Positions 1-7,616 of a stretch of DNA of 13,539 nt are shown one piece after another. Source of the DNA: Acidimicrobiaceae bacterium. Its GTDB lineage: Bacteria > Actinomycetota > Acidimicrobiia > Acidimicrobiales > MedAcidi-G1. Location of the stretch: contig PACE01000035.1 in NCBI GenBank assembly GCA_002699725.1, forward strand, positions 7,314 to 20,852. The letters run 5' to 3'. The notes below the pieces were generated by a model that was not told the DNA's origin, made no database searches, and saw only the letters and a list, made by a program, of their open reading frames with translations. Positions within the stretch are counted from its first letter, which is position 1, and every line of letters starts with the position of its first letter. Made by a program: the position numbers and the translations under genes.

Positions 1-261
1 GTAGGCGTCGCCTTCGAAGATCCGGTCCCGGCCGATGTCGGCGATGAAGTTGCCGACGGCGGCGGCCATGGTGTTGACGTGGCCGGGCGTGCCGGTGACT
101 GCCTGGGCGATCATGTGGCCTTCGAGGTCGAAGACGCCTGCCGACAGGTCGCCGGCCTCGCGCACGCTGGTGCTGAAGGCGATGCGGACGAGGGTGAGGG
201 CCTGCTCCTCCACGATGGAGATCAGGCGGTTCCACAACACCTGGTTGCGCAGGTCGGTCAT
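1..261 (-). CDS. hyuB: Hydantoinase/oxoprolinase subunit B, N-terminal part (cut by the left edge)
   Basis: Partial gene: its first 87 codons are present and the rest lies beyond base 1. HyuB works with HyuA to open cyclic amide rings (hydantoins, 5-oxoproline and related lactams) at the cost of ATP in the cytoplasm. The translation starts MTDLRNQVLWNRL and carries the family's N-terminal signature: an L-W-N-R-L-I-S-I-V-E-E-Q stretch, then R-E-A-G-D-L-S-A-G-V-F-D, then A-Q-A-V-T-G-T-P-G-H-V-N-T-M. The ATG at 261-259 overlaps the hyuA TGA (260-258) as ATGA, so the two subunits are probably translationally coupled. A Shine-Dalgarno-like AGAGG lies at 273-269, 7 nt before the start. Substrate cannot be told from this part. 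Confidence 0.9.
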   Translation of the reverse strand, partial: MTDLRNQVLWNRLISIVEEQALTLVRIAFSTSVREAGDLSAGVFDLEGHMIAQAVTGTPGHVNTMAAAVGNFIADIGRDRIFEGDAY

Positions 262-2363
262 GGTGAGGCCTCTTCGCAGGAGGTGATTCGCAGGCAGCCG
301 TCAGACTGGAGCACGGCCTGCCTGCCGGCGGACAGCCACGTTGTGGTCTGCGGTTCGACGATTGCGGCCGGTCCGACCACGCAGTCGCCGACCCGGAGGT
401 CGTCCCGCTCGACGACGGCCGCCTCGACGAAGGCGCCGGTCGTCGTGTCGTGGATGGGTCGCGTTCGGGTGGTGTCCACCTCTCGTTGGGCGGCGACCTG
501 CTCGATGCGTTCGACCTCGGGTCGGGGCGTGGCGACCTTCACGGCCCAACTGACGGCCTCGATCGCCAGCCCTTCGATGGGTCGGCCGAAGAATTCGCGG
601 TAGGCCGTCTCGAAGCGCTTCGAGAGGTTCTCGGGGCCGAGGTCATCGAAGAGGCCCTCGTCGAGCGCCACGGGGATCTCCCAGCCCTGGCCGGCGTAGC
701 GCATGTAGGCCCAGCGCTCGACCTCGAGCGGCTCGTCGTACTGGCTGGACTGCTCCCCGAGTGCCTGGAGGACGAACGAGCCCGCCTCGTCCTCGAGGCC
801 GTCGAGGAGGCGTTTCGCCTCCTCGTGGTCGAAGTCGTCCATCGGGGAGTAGTGGCTGCGGACCGCCTCGTAGGCGAACGGGGCTCTCAGGAAGCCGATG
901 GCCGAGCCGACGCCGGCGCCGGGCGGGACGAGGATGGCTTCGATTTCGAGCTTGTCGCAGAGCCGGCTGGCGTGGAGAGGGGCGCCGCCGCCGAAGGCGA
1001 TCATGGTGAAGCTGGACACGTCCTTGCCGCTCTCGACGGCGTGAACCCGGGCGGCGTTGGCCATGTTCTCGTCGACGACCTCGGTGACGCCGAGGGCCGC
1101 CTCCGTGGCGTCGAGGCCGAGGTGCGTTCCGACGCCGTCGGCAAGGGCCGTGTCCGCGGCCTCAGGTGACAGGTCGATGCCCGATGCGCCGAAGGTGTCG
1201 GGGGAGAGGCGCCCGAGGACCAGGTTGGCGTCAGTGACCGTCGGATTCGTGCCGCCCAACTGGTAGGAGGCGGGACCGGGCTCCGAGCCGGCGCTGAGCG
1301 GACCGACCCGGATCTGGTCGAGGGCGTCGACGATGGCGATCGAGCCGCCGCCGGCTCCGATCTCGATCATCTCGATCACGGGGATGGCGATGGGCATGCC
1401 GCTGCCCTTCGTGAAGCGGTGCGTGCGGGCCACCTCGAAGGTCTTGGCGGTGCGGGGCGCCCGGCCCTCGATCAGGCAGATCTTGGCCGTGGTACCGCCC
1501 ATGTCGTAGGAGAGGACGGCGTCCAGTCCATGGCGGTCGGCCAGGTCGGCGGCGAAGATGGCGCCCCCGGCGGGGCCGGACTCGACGAGGCGCACCGGGA
1601 AGCGTGCAGCACTCTCGACGCCCATCAGGCCGCCCCCGGAGTGGATCAGGTAGACGGGACACGATGCGCCGGCGGCATGCAACTGTTCCTCGAGGCGGTG
1701 CAGGTAGCCGGCCATCAGCGGCTGGAGGTAGGCGTTGGCGCAGACGGTGTTGAAGCGCTCGAACTCGCGCATCTGTGGCGCCACCTCGGACGAGATCGAG
1801 ATGGATGCATCGGGCAGGTGCCGGGTGAGCACCTCGCGGAGGCGACGCTCGTGGTCGCCGTTGCGGTAGGCGTGCATGAAGCCCACGGCGACCGACTCAT
1901 AGGGGTCTTCGCGGGTGCCTTCGGCCAGGTGGCAGGCGAGGGCTTCGGCCTCGGCCTCGTCAAACGGGAGGAGTACCGTGCCGTCGGCGCCGATCCGCTC
2001 AGCGAGGACATGGCGGTCACGTCGCTCGATGAGGGGAGTGGGCAGGACCAGGTTCAGGTCGTACTGCTCGAAGCGGCTCTCGGTGCGCATCTCGACGACG
2101 TCGCGGAAGCCCGAGGTGGTGACAAAGGCCGTCCGTGCGCCAGTGCGGTTGATGAGAGCGTTGGTGGCGAGCGTCGTGCCGTGGATGAAGGTGGCGAGGT
2201 CGGCGAGGTCGGCACCGGCCTCCTCTACCACCTGTCGGACACCCTCGAGGACGCCGCGTTCGGGGGCATCGTAGGTGGTCAGCACCTTGGTCGAGGACAT
2301 CCCGTGGGAGTCCTCGAGGACGATGTCGGTGAACGTGCCGCCGATGTCGGCGCCGATGCGCAT
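258..2363 (-). CDS. hyuA: Hydantoinase/oxoprolinase subunit A (N-methylhydantoinase A family)
   Basis: 701 aa, the usual family length. It is the ATP-binding, actin-fold subunit that activates the cyclic amide for hydrolysis together with HyuB. Visible motifs: the phosphate-binding D6-I-G-G-T-F-T-D13, H61-G-T-T64, S262-G-P-A-G-G267, a second phosphate loop D287-M-G-G-T-T-A-K294, the G-A-G-G-G-S-I-A segment near 337-343, G-P-L-S-A-G-S-E-P-G-P around 354-364 and T-D-A-N-L near 377-381. The second loop ends in T-A-K rather than the T-S-T-D seen in many hydantoinase/oxoprolinase A proteins, which may mark a subfamily. It starts 24 bases after the dehydrogenase stop with no clear ribosome site, so it is probably translated from the same mRNA, and it ends in an ATGA overlap with hyuB. 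Possible substrates are hydantoin, N-methylhydantoin, 5-oxoproline or another lactam; none can be chosen from sequence. Confidence 0.92.
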   Translation of the reverse strand: MRIGADIGGTFTDIVLEDSHGMSSTKVLTTYDAPERGVLEGVRQVVEEAGADLADLATFIHGTTLATNALINRTGARTAFVTTSGFRDVVEMRTESRFEQYDLNLVLPTPLIERRDRHVLAERIGADGTVLLPFDEAEAEALACHLAEGTREDPYESVAVGFMHAYRNGDHERRLREVLTRHLPDASISISSEVAPQMREFERFNTVCANAYLQPLMAGYLHRLEEQLHAAGASCPVYLIHSGGGLMGVESAARFPVRLVESGPAGGAIFAADLADRHGLDAVLSYDMGGTTAKICLIEGRAPRTAKTFEVARTHRFTKGSGMPIAIPVIEMIEIGAGGGSIAIVDALDQIRVGPLSAGSEPGPASYQLGGTNPTVTDANLVLGRLSPDTFGASGIDLSPEAADTALADGVGTHLGLDATEAALGVTEVVDENMANAARVHAVESGKDVSSFTMIAFGGGAPLHASRLCDKLEIEAILVPPGAGVGSAIGFLRAPFAYEAVRSHYSPMDDFDHEEAKRLLDGLEDEAGSFVLQALGEQSSQYDEPLEVERWAYMRYAGQGWEIPVALDEGLFDDLGPENLSKRFETAYREFFGRPIEGLAIEAVSWAVKVATPRPEVERIEQVAAQREVDTTRTRPIHDTTTGAFVEAAVVERDDLRVGDCVVGPAAIVEPQTTTWLSAGRQAVLQSDGCLRITSCEEASP

Positions 2364-2387
2364 GGTCGGACGGTTCAGCTTGTCTGA

Positions 2388-3194
2388 CTAGTCCAACGAG
2401 TCCAGGGACGGAAAGTCGCTGGGCGGCATGATGTCGACCGTGGCGGATCGCTGCTGGGCGAGCATGCCGCCGTCGACCGTCAGCGTGACGCCGGTTATGT
2501 AGCGGGCATCGTCCGAGGCGAGGAAGACGGCGGGGCCGGCCATGTCGTCGGGGTCGCCGGGACGGCCGAGGGGGATGTTCTCACCACGGAGCCGTCGGGC
2601 CTCCTCGTCCATGCCCTCGCAGTCGATCGAGCCCGGGACGAGGGCGCAGACCCGGATGCCGTAGGGGCCGAGGTCAAGGGCCATGGCCCGCGTGAGGGCC
2701 TCGATGCCCCCCTTGGAGGCGTCGTAGGCGGCGAACGCTCGGTGGGCACGCGTGGCGCCGCCGGAGGACATGTGGAGGATCACACCGTGTCCGTTCTCGG
2801 CCATGATGCGGGCCGCCCGGTGCGAGGTGAGGAAGTGGCCGGTGAGGTTCACATCGATGATTCGTCGCCACCAGGCCTCGTCGGCCTCGAGGAAGTGGAG
2901 CATCGGTGAGACGAGGCCGGCGTTGTTGACGAGAACGTCGACGGTGCCGTGGGCGGCGAGGACAGCGTCGAACATGGCATTGACCTGAGTGCTGTCGGCG
3001 ACGTCGGCGACGATCGCCGTCGCCGTTCCGCCCGAGGCGTTGATGGCAGCTGCCGCCTCGTCGGCGGTTGCGGCATCGATGTCGTTGACGATGACCGTGG
3101 CGCCGGCTCCGGCGAATCGATCGGCGATCGCACGGCCGATGCCCCGGCCCGCTCCGGTCACGATGACGACACGGCCCTCGAGAGATGTGCTCAT
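2388..3194 (-). CDS. Short-chain dehydrogenase/reductase (SDR family oxidoreductase)
   Basis: 268 aa from the chosen start MSTSLEGRVV. Classical NAD(P)-dependent SDR: the Rossmann glycine motif T13-G-A-G-R-G-I-G20, D63 before the adenine pocket, N90-N-A-G93, and the catalytic set N116, S144, Y157, K161. An aspartate at position 38 (V-N-D-I-D) at the end of the second strand favours NAD(H) over NADP(H). About 25 residues follow the usual terminal D-G-G (241-243), a modest C-terminal extension. An in-frame ATG at 3230 would add 12 residues, but only the ATG at 3194 has a good ribosome site (AGGGG, 6 nt spacing). It is the first gene of a minus-strand unit with hyuA and hyuB, so it may process an alcohol or ketone made from, or before, the cyclic amide. 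The substrate is unknown. Confidence 0.9.
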   Translation of the reverse strand: MSTSLEGRVVIVTGAGRGIGRAIADRFAGAGATVIVNDIDAATADEAAAAINASGGTATAIVADVADSTQVNAMFDAVLAAHGTVDVLVNNAGLVSPMLHFLEADEAWWRRIIDVNLTGHFLTSHRAARIMAENGHGVILHMSSGGATRAHRAFAAYDASKGGIEALTRAMALDLGPYGIRVCALVPGSIDCEGMDEEARRLRGENIPLGRPGDPDDMAGPAVFLASDDARYITGVTLTVDGGMLAQQRSATVDIMPPSDFPSLDSLD

Positions 3195-3200
3195 GGATTG

Positions 3201-3205
3201 CCCCT
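3201..3205 (-). promoter_or_regulatory. Ribosome binding site that fixes the SDR start
   Basis: AGGGG on the minus strand, 6 nt before the ATG at 3194. The alternative upstream ATG at 3230 is preceded by ACTCGG, with no purine-rich site, so this motif decides the start codon. Confidence 0.6.
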
Positions 3206-3250
3206 GGTTGGTTGCGGTCGGTTCCGGCATCCGAGTGCCGTGGGTCGCGC

Positions 3251-3256
3251 AGGCTA
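3251..3256 (-). promoter_or_regulatory. Putative -10 box for the SDR-hyuAB unit
   Basis: TAGCCT on the minus strand fits the actinobacterial TANNNT -10 pattern. A weak -35 candidate CCGACC (3279-3274; only the GAC core matches TTGACA) lies 17 bases upstream. The predicted transcript would start near 3244 and carry a leader of about 50 nt, which fits the presence of a Shine-Dalgarno site before the SDR gene. Inferred from pattern only. Confidence 0.4.
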
Positions 3257-3295
3257 TCCGCCGACAAGGTGGGGGTCGGCATCTGCGGGCACGGT

Positions 3296-3325
3296 CTGGC
3301 AGGTGGGTGCCGGGTGTGGCAGCGT
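3296..3325 (+). promoter_or_regulatory. Putative promoter for the GFA gene, leaderless type
   Basis: CTGGCA (3296-3301; four of six match TTGACA), an 18-base spacer, then CAGCGT (3320-3325), which keeps the A and final T of TANNNT. The box ends 6 nt before the ATG at 3332, and there is no Shine-Dalgarno sequence, so a leaderless mRNA is likely. The first base of the -10 is off consensus, hence the low confidence. Confidence 0.3.
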
Positions 3326-3331
3326 TTTGCC

Positions 3332-3760
3332 ATGGGAGACCCAGGGATCCGAACGTTCACCGGCCGCTGCGACTGCGGGGGCGTGCGGTACCGAATCGAC
3401 GGTCCGGTCCGCAACATCATCGAGTGTCACTGCGAACCCTGCCGGAGGATCTCCGGCCACCACCTGGCGGCGACTGCGGTCGCCAACGGACACCTCCACC
3501 TCGAGTCCCAAGAGACCCTGGCGTGGTACCAGCGGACGCCGACGGTCCGCTACGGCTTCTGCTCAGCGTGCAGTTCGACCCTCTTCTGGCGGGCCGATGA
3601 CAAGGCCGACCGGACGTCGGTCTTCGCCGGCACCCTCGACGGCCCCACCGGCTTGGTGGCCACCGAGGCGATCTGCGCATCCGAAGCCGGCGACTACTAC
3701 CACATCGACCCCGACCTCGACGTGCAGGCCGGTGATCGAGCGCTGGAAATCCCGTATTGA
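3332..3760 (+). CDS. GFA-family zinc-binding protein (glutathione-dependent formaldehyde-activating/CENP-V fold)
   Basis: 142 aa from ATG 3332. All seven cysteines of the family are present in the expected grouping: C13-x-C15, C32-x-C34-x-x-C37 and C77-x-x-C80, the last in F-C-S-A-C-S-S-T-L-F-W. These bind two zinc ions in the known fold. The founding member (Gfa) was reported to promote the glutathione-formaldehyde adduct, but most relatives have unproven roles, and actinobacteria mostly lack glutathione, so I do not assign a formaldehyde role. An upstream in-frame ATG (3185) would add 49 residues unlike the family and overlap the divergent SDR gene, so I rejected it. The next gene on the same strand starts 48 bases downstream. 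Confidence 0.85.
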   Translation: MGDPGIRTFTGRCDCGGVRYRIDGPVRNIIECHCEPCRRISGHHLAATAVANGHLHLESQETLAWYQRTPTVRYGFCSACSSTLFWRADDKADRTSVFAGTLDGPTGLVATEAICASEAGDYYHIDPDLDVQAGDRALEIPY

Positions 3761-3808
3761 TCGCTGCTCTGGTGCGTGTTTGACGCGCGGGCGTGCGATG
3801 CTGGCCCA

Positions 3809-4831
3809 ATGCGGACAGACAGCCACGAGGAGCGCATCGGCGTTTTCCTCGACTACGAGAACCTCGCCATCGGCGCCCGCGAGAGCTTGGGTCTGAAGCG
3901 CTTCGACTTCGGACCGATCGCCCGTGCCATGGCCGAGCGGGGCCGGGTGGTCTACCGCAGGGCCTACGCCGACTGGTCGGGCTTCGACGAGGACCGGCGG
4001 CACCTCGCCCGCCACCAGGTCGAGCTCATCGAGATCCCACAGCGCATGGGGACCAGTCGCAAGAACGCTGCCGACATCAAAATGGTGGTCGACGCACTGG
4101 AGTTGGCCTTCGAACGATCCTTCGTCACGACCATCGTGATCTGCACCGGCGACAGCGACTTCACGCCGCTGGTGCAGAAGTTGCGGGAGTTGGACCGCCG
4201 GGTGATCGGCGTCGGGATACGGGACTCCACCTCGAAGCTGCTGCCACCGGCCTGCGATGAGTTCCTCTTCTACGACAGCCTCGAGGGCGTCGAGGCGGTT
4301 CGGGAGGCACCCGAGAGAGCGGGTGGTGACACGGGCGACGACGACAACGGAACGGCGCCGGTAGCCAGCCTCGACGAGCTCGTGATCTCAACGCTGGCCG
4401 GCATGCAGGGATCGGGCGAGGAAGTGCGGGCCTCGACTCTCAAGCGGGCCATCCATCGCATCGATCCCACGTTCACCGAGTCCGACCACGGATTCCGGGG
4501 CTTCACCGAACTGTTGCGCCACCTCGCCGAACGACAGGTGGTCGAGTTGTCGGGCACGAAGCGCGACCCCGACGTCGACCTGGTGACCGGTGGCGGGCCG
4601 TCGAAGGCGGCCTTCGACCTGCTGGTCGCCGTCGTGGGCGATGCCGGGAAGAAGGGCGCCGCCATGTCGGGGCTCAAGACCGAGTTGCGTCGCCGCAACC
4701 CCGATTTCAGCGAGCGGGCCATCGGCTACGGCGGTTTCCTGCAGTTCTGCAAGGCCGCTGCGGCCAGGGATCTCGTGGCGATGACCTGGGACGACAAGCG
4801 AGGCGACTACCTGCTGTCTCCCTCCGCCTGA
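3809..4831 (+). CDS. NYN-domain (LabA/DUF88-like) nuclease-type protein with two OST-HTH/LOTUS domains
   Basis: 340 aa, starting MRTDSHEERIG. The N-terminal NYN domain (about residues 9-158) belongs to the PIN-like nuclease superfamily. Its acidic set is visible: D15 in F-L-D-Y-E-N, D89 in A-A-D-I-K-M, D95, and D115/D117 in T-G-D-S-D-F, so metal-dependent RNase activity is plausible. An acidic linker (about 165-184) leads to two C-terminal winged-helix OST-HTH/LOTUS domains, about 187-250 and 266-330. Each carries an L-K-x(3-4)-R-R/H-x-x-P-x-F helix followed by a G-F/G-G-F segment and D/E-L-V-x-hydrophobic. LOTUS domains in other proteins bind RNA, some with G-quadruplex preference. An RNA-processing or RNA-decay role is inferred. 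The start at 3809 was preferred to 3776 because homology begins just after it; no Shine-Dalgarno site is seen. Confidence 0.88.
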   Translation: MRTDSHEERIGVFLDYENLAIGARESLGLKRFDFGPIARAMAERGRVVYRRAYADWSGFDEDRRHLARHQVELIEIPQRMGTSRKNAADIKMVVDALELAFERSFVTTIVICTGDSDFTPLVQKLRELDRRVIGVGIRDSTSKLLPPACDEFLFYDSLEGVEAVREAPERAGGDTGDDDNGTAPVASLDELVISTLAGMQGSGEEVRASTLKRAIHRIDPTFTESDHGFRGFTELLRHLAERQVVELSGTKRDPDVDLVTGGGPSKAAFDLLVAVVGDAGKKGAAMSGLKTELRRRNPDFSERAIGYGGFLQFCKAAAARDLVAMTWDDKRGDYLLSPSA

Positions 4832-4852
4832 GCGAGCCGGATCCTGGCGCCG

Positions 4853-5518
4853 ATGAGCGGTCGGAGTGAACTGGGGCGCAAGCCGGACCGTTCCGTCGTT
4901 GACACCGCCGAGCGCGATGCCGTGCTCGACGAGGCGCTGATCGTCCACGTCGGACTCATCGCCGGGGCCGGAGGAGAGGGCGACGGCGCCCATCCGGTCG
5001 TCATTCCGATGCTCTGTGCACGACTCGGCGACCGCCTGCTGCTGCACGGCTCGCCGGCCAGTCGGCTGTTGCGTACGGCTAAGGCCGGGGTCGAGGTGTG
5101 CGTGACCGTCACCCTGCTGGACGGCCTGGTTCTGGCCCGGTCCGCCTTCCACCATTCGATGAACTACCGCTCGGTCGTGGTGTTCGGCACCGCCACCGAG
5201 GTCACCGACCATGACGAGAAGGTGGCGGCGCTGAATCGGCTCACCGACCACATCGTGCCGGGCCGAATGGAGGCGATCCGGCCGCACACCGACACGGAGG
5301 TACGGGGCACGACGGTGTTGTCCCTGCCGCTCGACGAGTGGTCGATGAAGGTGCGGTCCGGACCGCCGATCGACGATGACGAGGACATGGATGCGCCGGC
5401 CTGGGCTGGTGTGCTGCCACTCGGGGTGGCGGTCGCCGAACCGCTGCCCGATCCGCTGATGCCGGAGCGCCAGGTGCCACCGCACGTCGCCGACTGGAGT
5501 CGGGGGAGGTGGGGTTGA
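4853..5518 (+). CDS. Pyridoxamine 5'-phosphate oxidase-like FMN-binding protein
   Basis: 221 aa, a split-barrel flavoprotein of the COG3467 type. Recognisable family segments in order: I-L/V-D-E-A-L-I-V-H-V-G (25-34), V-V-I-P (49-52), L-L-L-H-G-S-P-A-S-R-L-L-R (62-74), V-C-V-T-V-T-L-L-D-G-L-V-L-A-R-S-A-F-H-H-S-M-N (82-104, split by me for reading), D-H-x-V-P-G-R (132-138), K-V-R-S-G-P-P (166-172) and W-A-G-V-L-P-L (184-190). Family members bind FMN or a deazaflavin and reduce or sense small molecules; a vitamin B6 role is not implied. It follows the NYN gene by 21 bases and overlaps the next gene by 10 bases, so it is probably co-transcribed with both. The acidic glycine-rich loop at 38-46 is longer than I expect for the family. 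Confidence 0.85.
   Translation: MSGRSELGRKPDRSVVDTAERDAVLDEALIVHVGLIAGAGGEGDGAHPVVIPMLCARLGDRLLLHGSPASRLLRTAKAGVEVCVTVTLLDGLVLARSAFHHSMNYRSVVVFGTATEVTDHDEKVAALNRLTDHIVPGRMEAIRPHTDTEVRGTTVLSLPLDEWSMKVRSGPPIDDDEDMDAPAWAGVLPLGVAVAEPLPDPLMPERQVPPHVADWSRGRWG
5496..5499 (+). promoter_or_regulatory. Ribosome binding site for the DUF418 gene
   Basis: GGAG ends 9 nt before the GTG at 5509. A second purine run (GGGGGAGG, 5502-5509) sits 5 nt before an in-frame TTG at 5515 that overlaps the upstream TGA as TTGA. Both starts are workable, so the site does not fully settle the choice. Confidence 0.4.
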
Positions 5519-6540
5519 GCCCGGCTGTGCCGGTCGGACGGGCCGAACGCATCGTCGCCATCGACGTGCTGCGGGGATTCGCCCTGTTGGGGATCCTCGT
5601 CGCCAACATCACCCTGTTTGACGTCGATGGCTTCGACGCGGTCGAACAGTCCTTTGAGGACCTCGTGATCGGCTCGGCGGGAGCGCCGTTCATGGTCCTG
5701 CTGCTCATTTTCGTCCTGAACAAGATGATGGCGGTGTTCTCGATGCTGTTCGGGGCGGGGGTGCTGCTGGTGACCGAACGCATCGAGGCCCGGGGGGACT
5801 CGGCCTTCGGCGTGCACTACGTCCGCAACGTGCTCCTTGCGGGCATCGGTCTGGCGCACAGCGCCCTCTGGTTCGGCGACGTCCTGTTGATCTACGGCCT
5901 GAGTGCCCTGTTCCTGTACCCGCTGCGACGCCTAGCGGCCCGCACACTTCTGGTCGCCGGCACCGCCGTGTGGCTGTTCGCTGCTTGTGTGGGCGACCCG
6001 GTGGCTGAATACGTGGTGCGGGCGCCGGCGATGATGCTGGTCGGCATGGGCCTCTACCGCTTGGGCGTCATCAACGCCGGAAGGGACGCCGCCTGGTACC
6101 GGATGGCGACGCGTCGGTCGTTTGCCGTGGGACTGCCGCTGTGCTCGGTGGCGTGGGTGTTCGTGGAGGATCAGGAGGACCTGGCCCTGCTCGTCAACAA
6201 CCTGGGCGTGCCGTTCATGGCGCTGGGGTACGTGTGCCTGGTGATGTGGATCTGCGCAGAGGGGCGCCTTCCGCGGGTGCAGGCCCGCCTGGCGGCGGCC
6301 GGGCAGATGGCGCTCACCAACTACCTGATGCAGACGGTGCTCGGGATGCTGTCCATCGGGGCGCTCAACCACGTGCGGGGCGAGCGGGTCACGGCGTTCT
6401 GGATGATGCTCGCCACGTTCGCCATCTGGACGGTGCAGTTGGCGTGGTCGGCGCCGTGGTTGCGGGCGTTCCGGTTCGGTCCGGCCGAGTGGGCGTGGCG
6501 CAGTGCCACCTACCGGAAGGTGCAGCGTTTCCGGGCCTGA
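5509..6540 (+). CDS. DUF418 family integral membrane protein (YeiB-like)
   Basis: 343 aa from GTG 5509, with TTG 5515 as an alternative two codons in. It opens with the family's R-I-x-x-I-D-V-L-R-G-F-A-L-L-G-I-L-V-x-N signature (about 14-33) and ends with the DUF418 domain: A-G-Q-M-A-L-T-N-Y-L-M-Q-T in the last third and F-G-P-A-E-W-A-W-R-S-A-T-Y close to the C-terminus. I count roughly nine hydrophobic segments, so it is a polytopic inner-membrane protein. The N-terminal half resembles acyltransferase-type membrane proteins related to heparan-alpha-glucosaminide N-acetyltransferase, but function is unknown. It shares 10 bases with the upstream flavoprotein gene, implying coupled translation. 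Its stop lies only 9 bases from the convergent aldolase stop, so there is no room for a dedicated terminator. Confidence 0.87.
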   Translation: MGLSPAVPVGRAERIVAIDVLRGFALLGILVANITLFDVDGFDAVEQSFEDLVIGSAGAPFMVLLLIFVLNKMMAVFSMLFGAGVLLVTERIEARGDSAFGVHYVRNVLLAGIGLAHSALWFGDVLLIYGLSALFLYPLRRLAARTLLVAGTAVWLFAACVGDPVAEYVVRAPAMMLVGMGLYRLGVINAGRDAAWYRMATRRSFAVGLPLCSVAWVFVEDQEDLALLVNNLGVPFMALGYVCLVMWICAEGRLPRVQARLAAAGQMALTNYLMQTVLGMLSIGALNHVRGERVTAFWMMLATFAIWTVQLAWSAPWLRAFRFGPAEWAWRSATYRKVQRFRA

Positions 6541-6549
6541 CCCCGGCCT

Positions 6550-7578
<1,029 letters not shown>

Positions 7579-7585
7579 CGTGGGA

Positions 7586-7591
7586 ACGCTA
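7586..7591 (-). promoter_or_regulatory. -10 box of a probable leaderless promoter for ltaE
   Basis: TAGCGT on the minus strand ends 7 nt before the ltaE ATG, and there is no Shine-Dalgarno site between. A weak -35 candidate TCGTCG lies 17 bases upstream (minus strand, 7614-7609), overlapping neither gene's core but reaching the gap next to the P450 stop. This spacing puts the transcription start at or next to the start codon. Confidence 0.45.
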
Positions 7592-7616
7592 TCGGCGCGG
7601 CGTTCTGCCGACGAGA

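Noticed and set aside
1419..2387. Plus-strand open frame (322 codons) opposite hyuA
   Set aside because: Antisense to a strongly supported gene; composition is low-complexity Gly/Val/Ala/Glu without recognisable domains.
3185..3331. Upstream start of the GFA gene adding 49 residues
   Set aside because: The added part is unlike the family, overlaps the divergent SDR gene and covers its promoter region.
3780..3785. TTGACG before the NYN gene as a -35 box
   Set aside because: Good match to TTGACA, but the only -10-like hexamer (GATGCT, 3797-3802) is 11 bases away, too close, and nothing fits at 16-18 bases.
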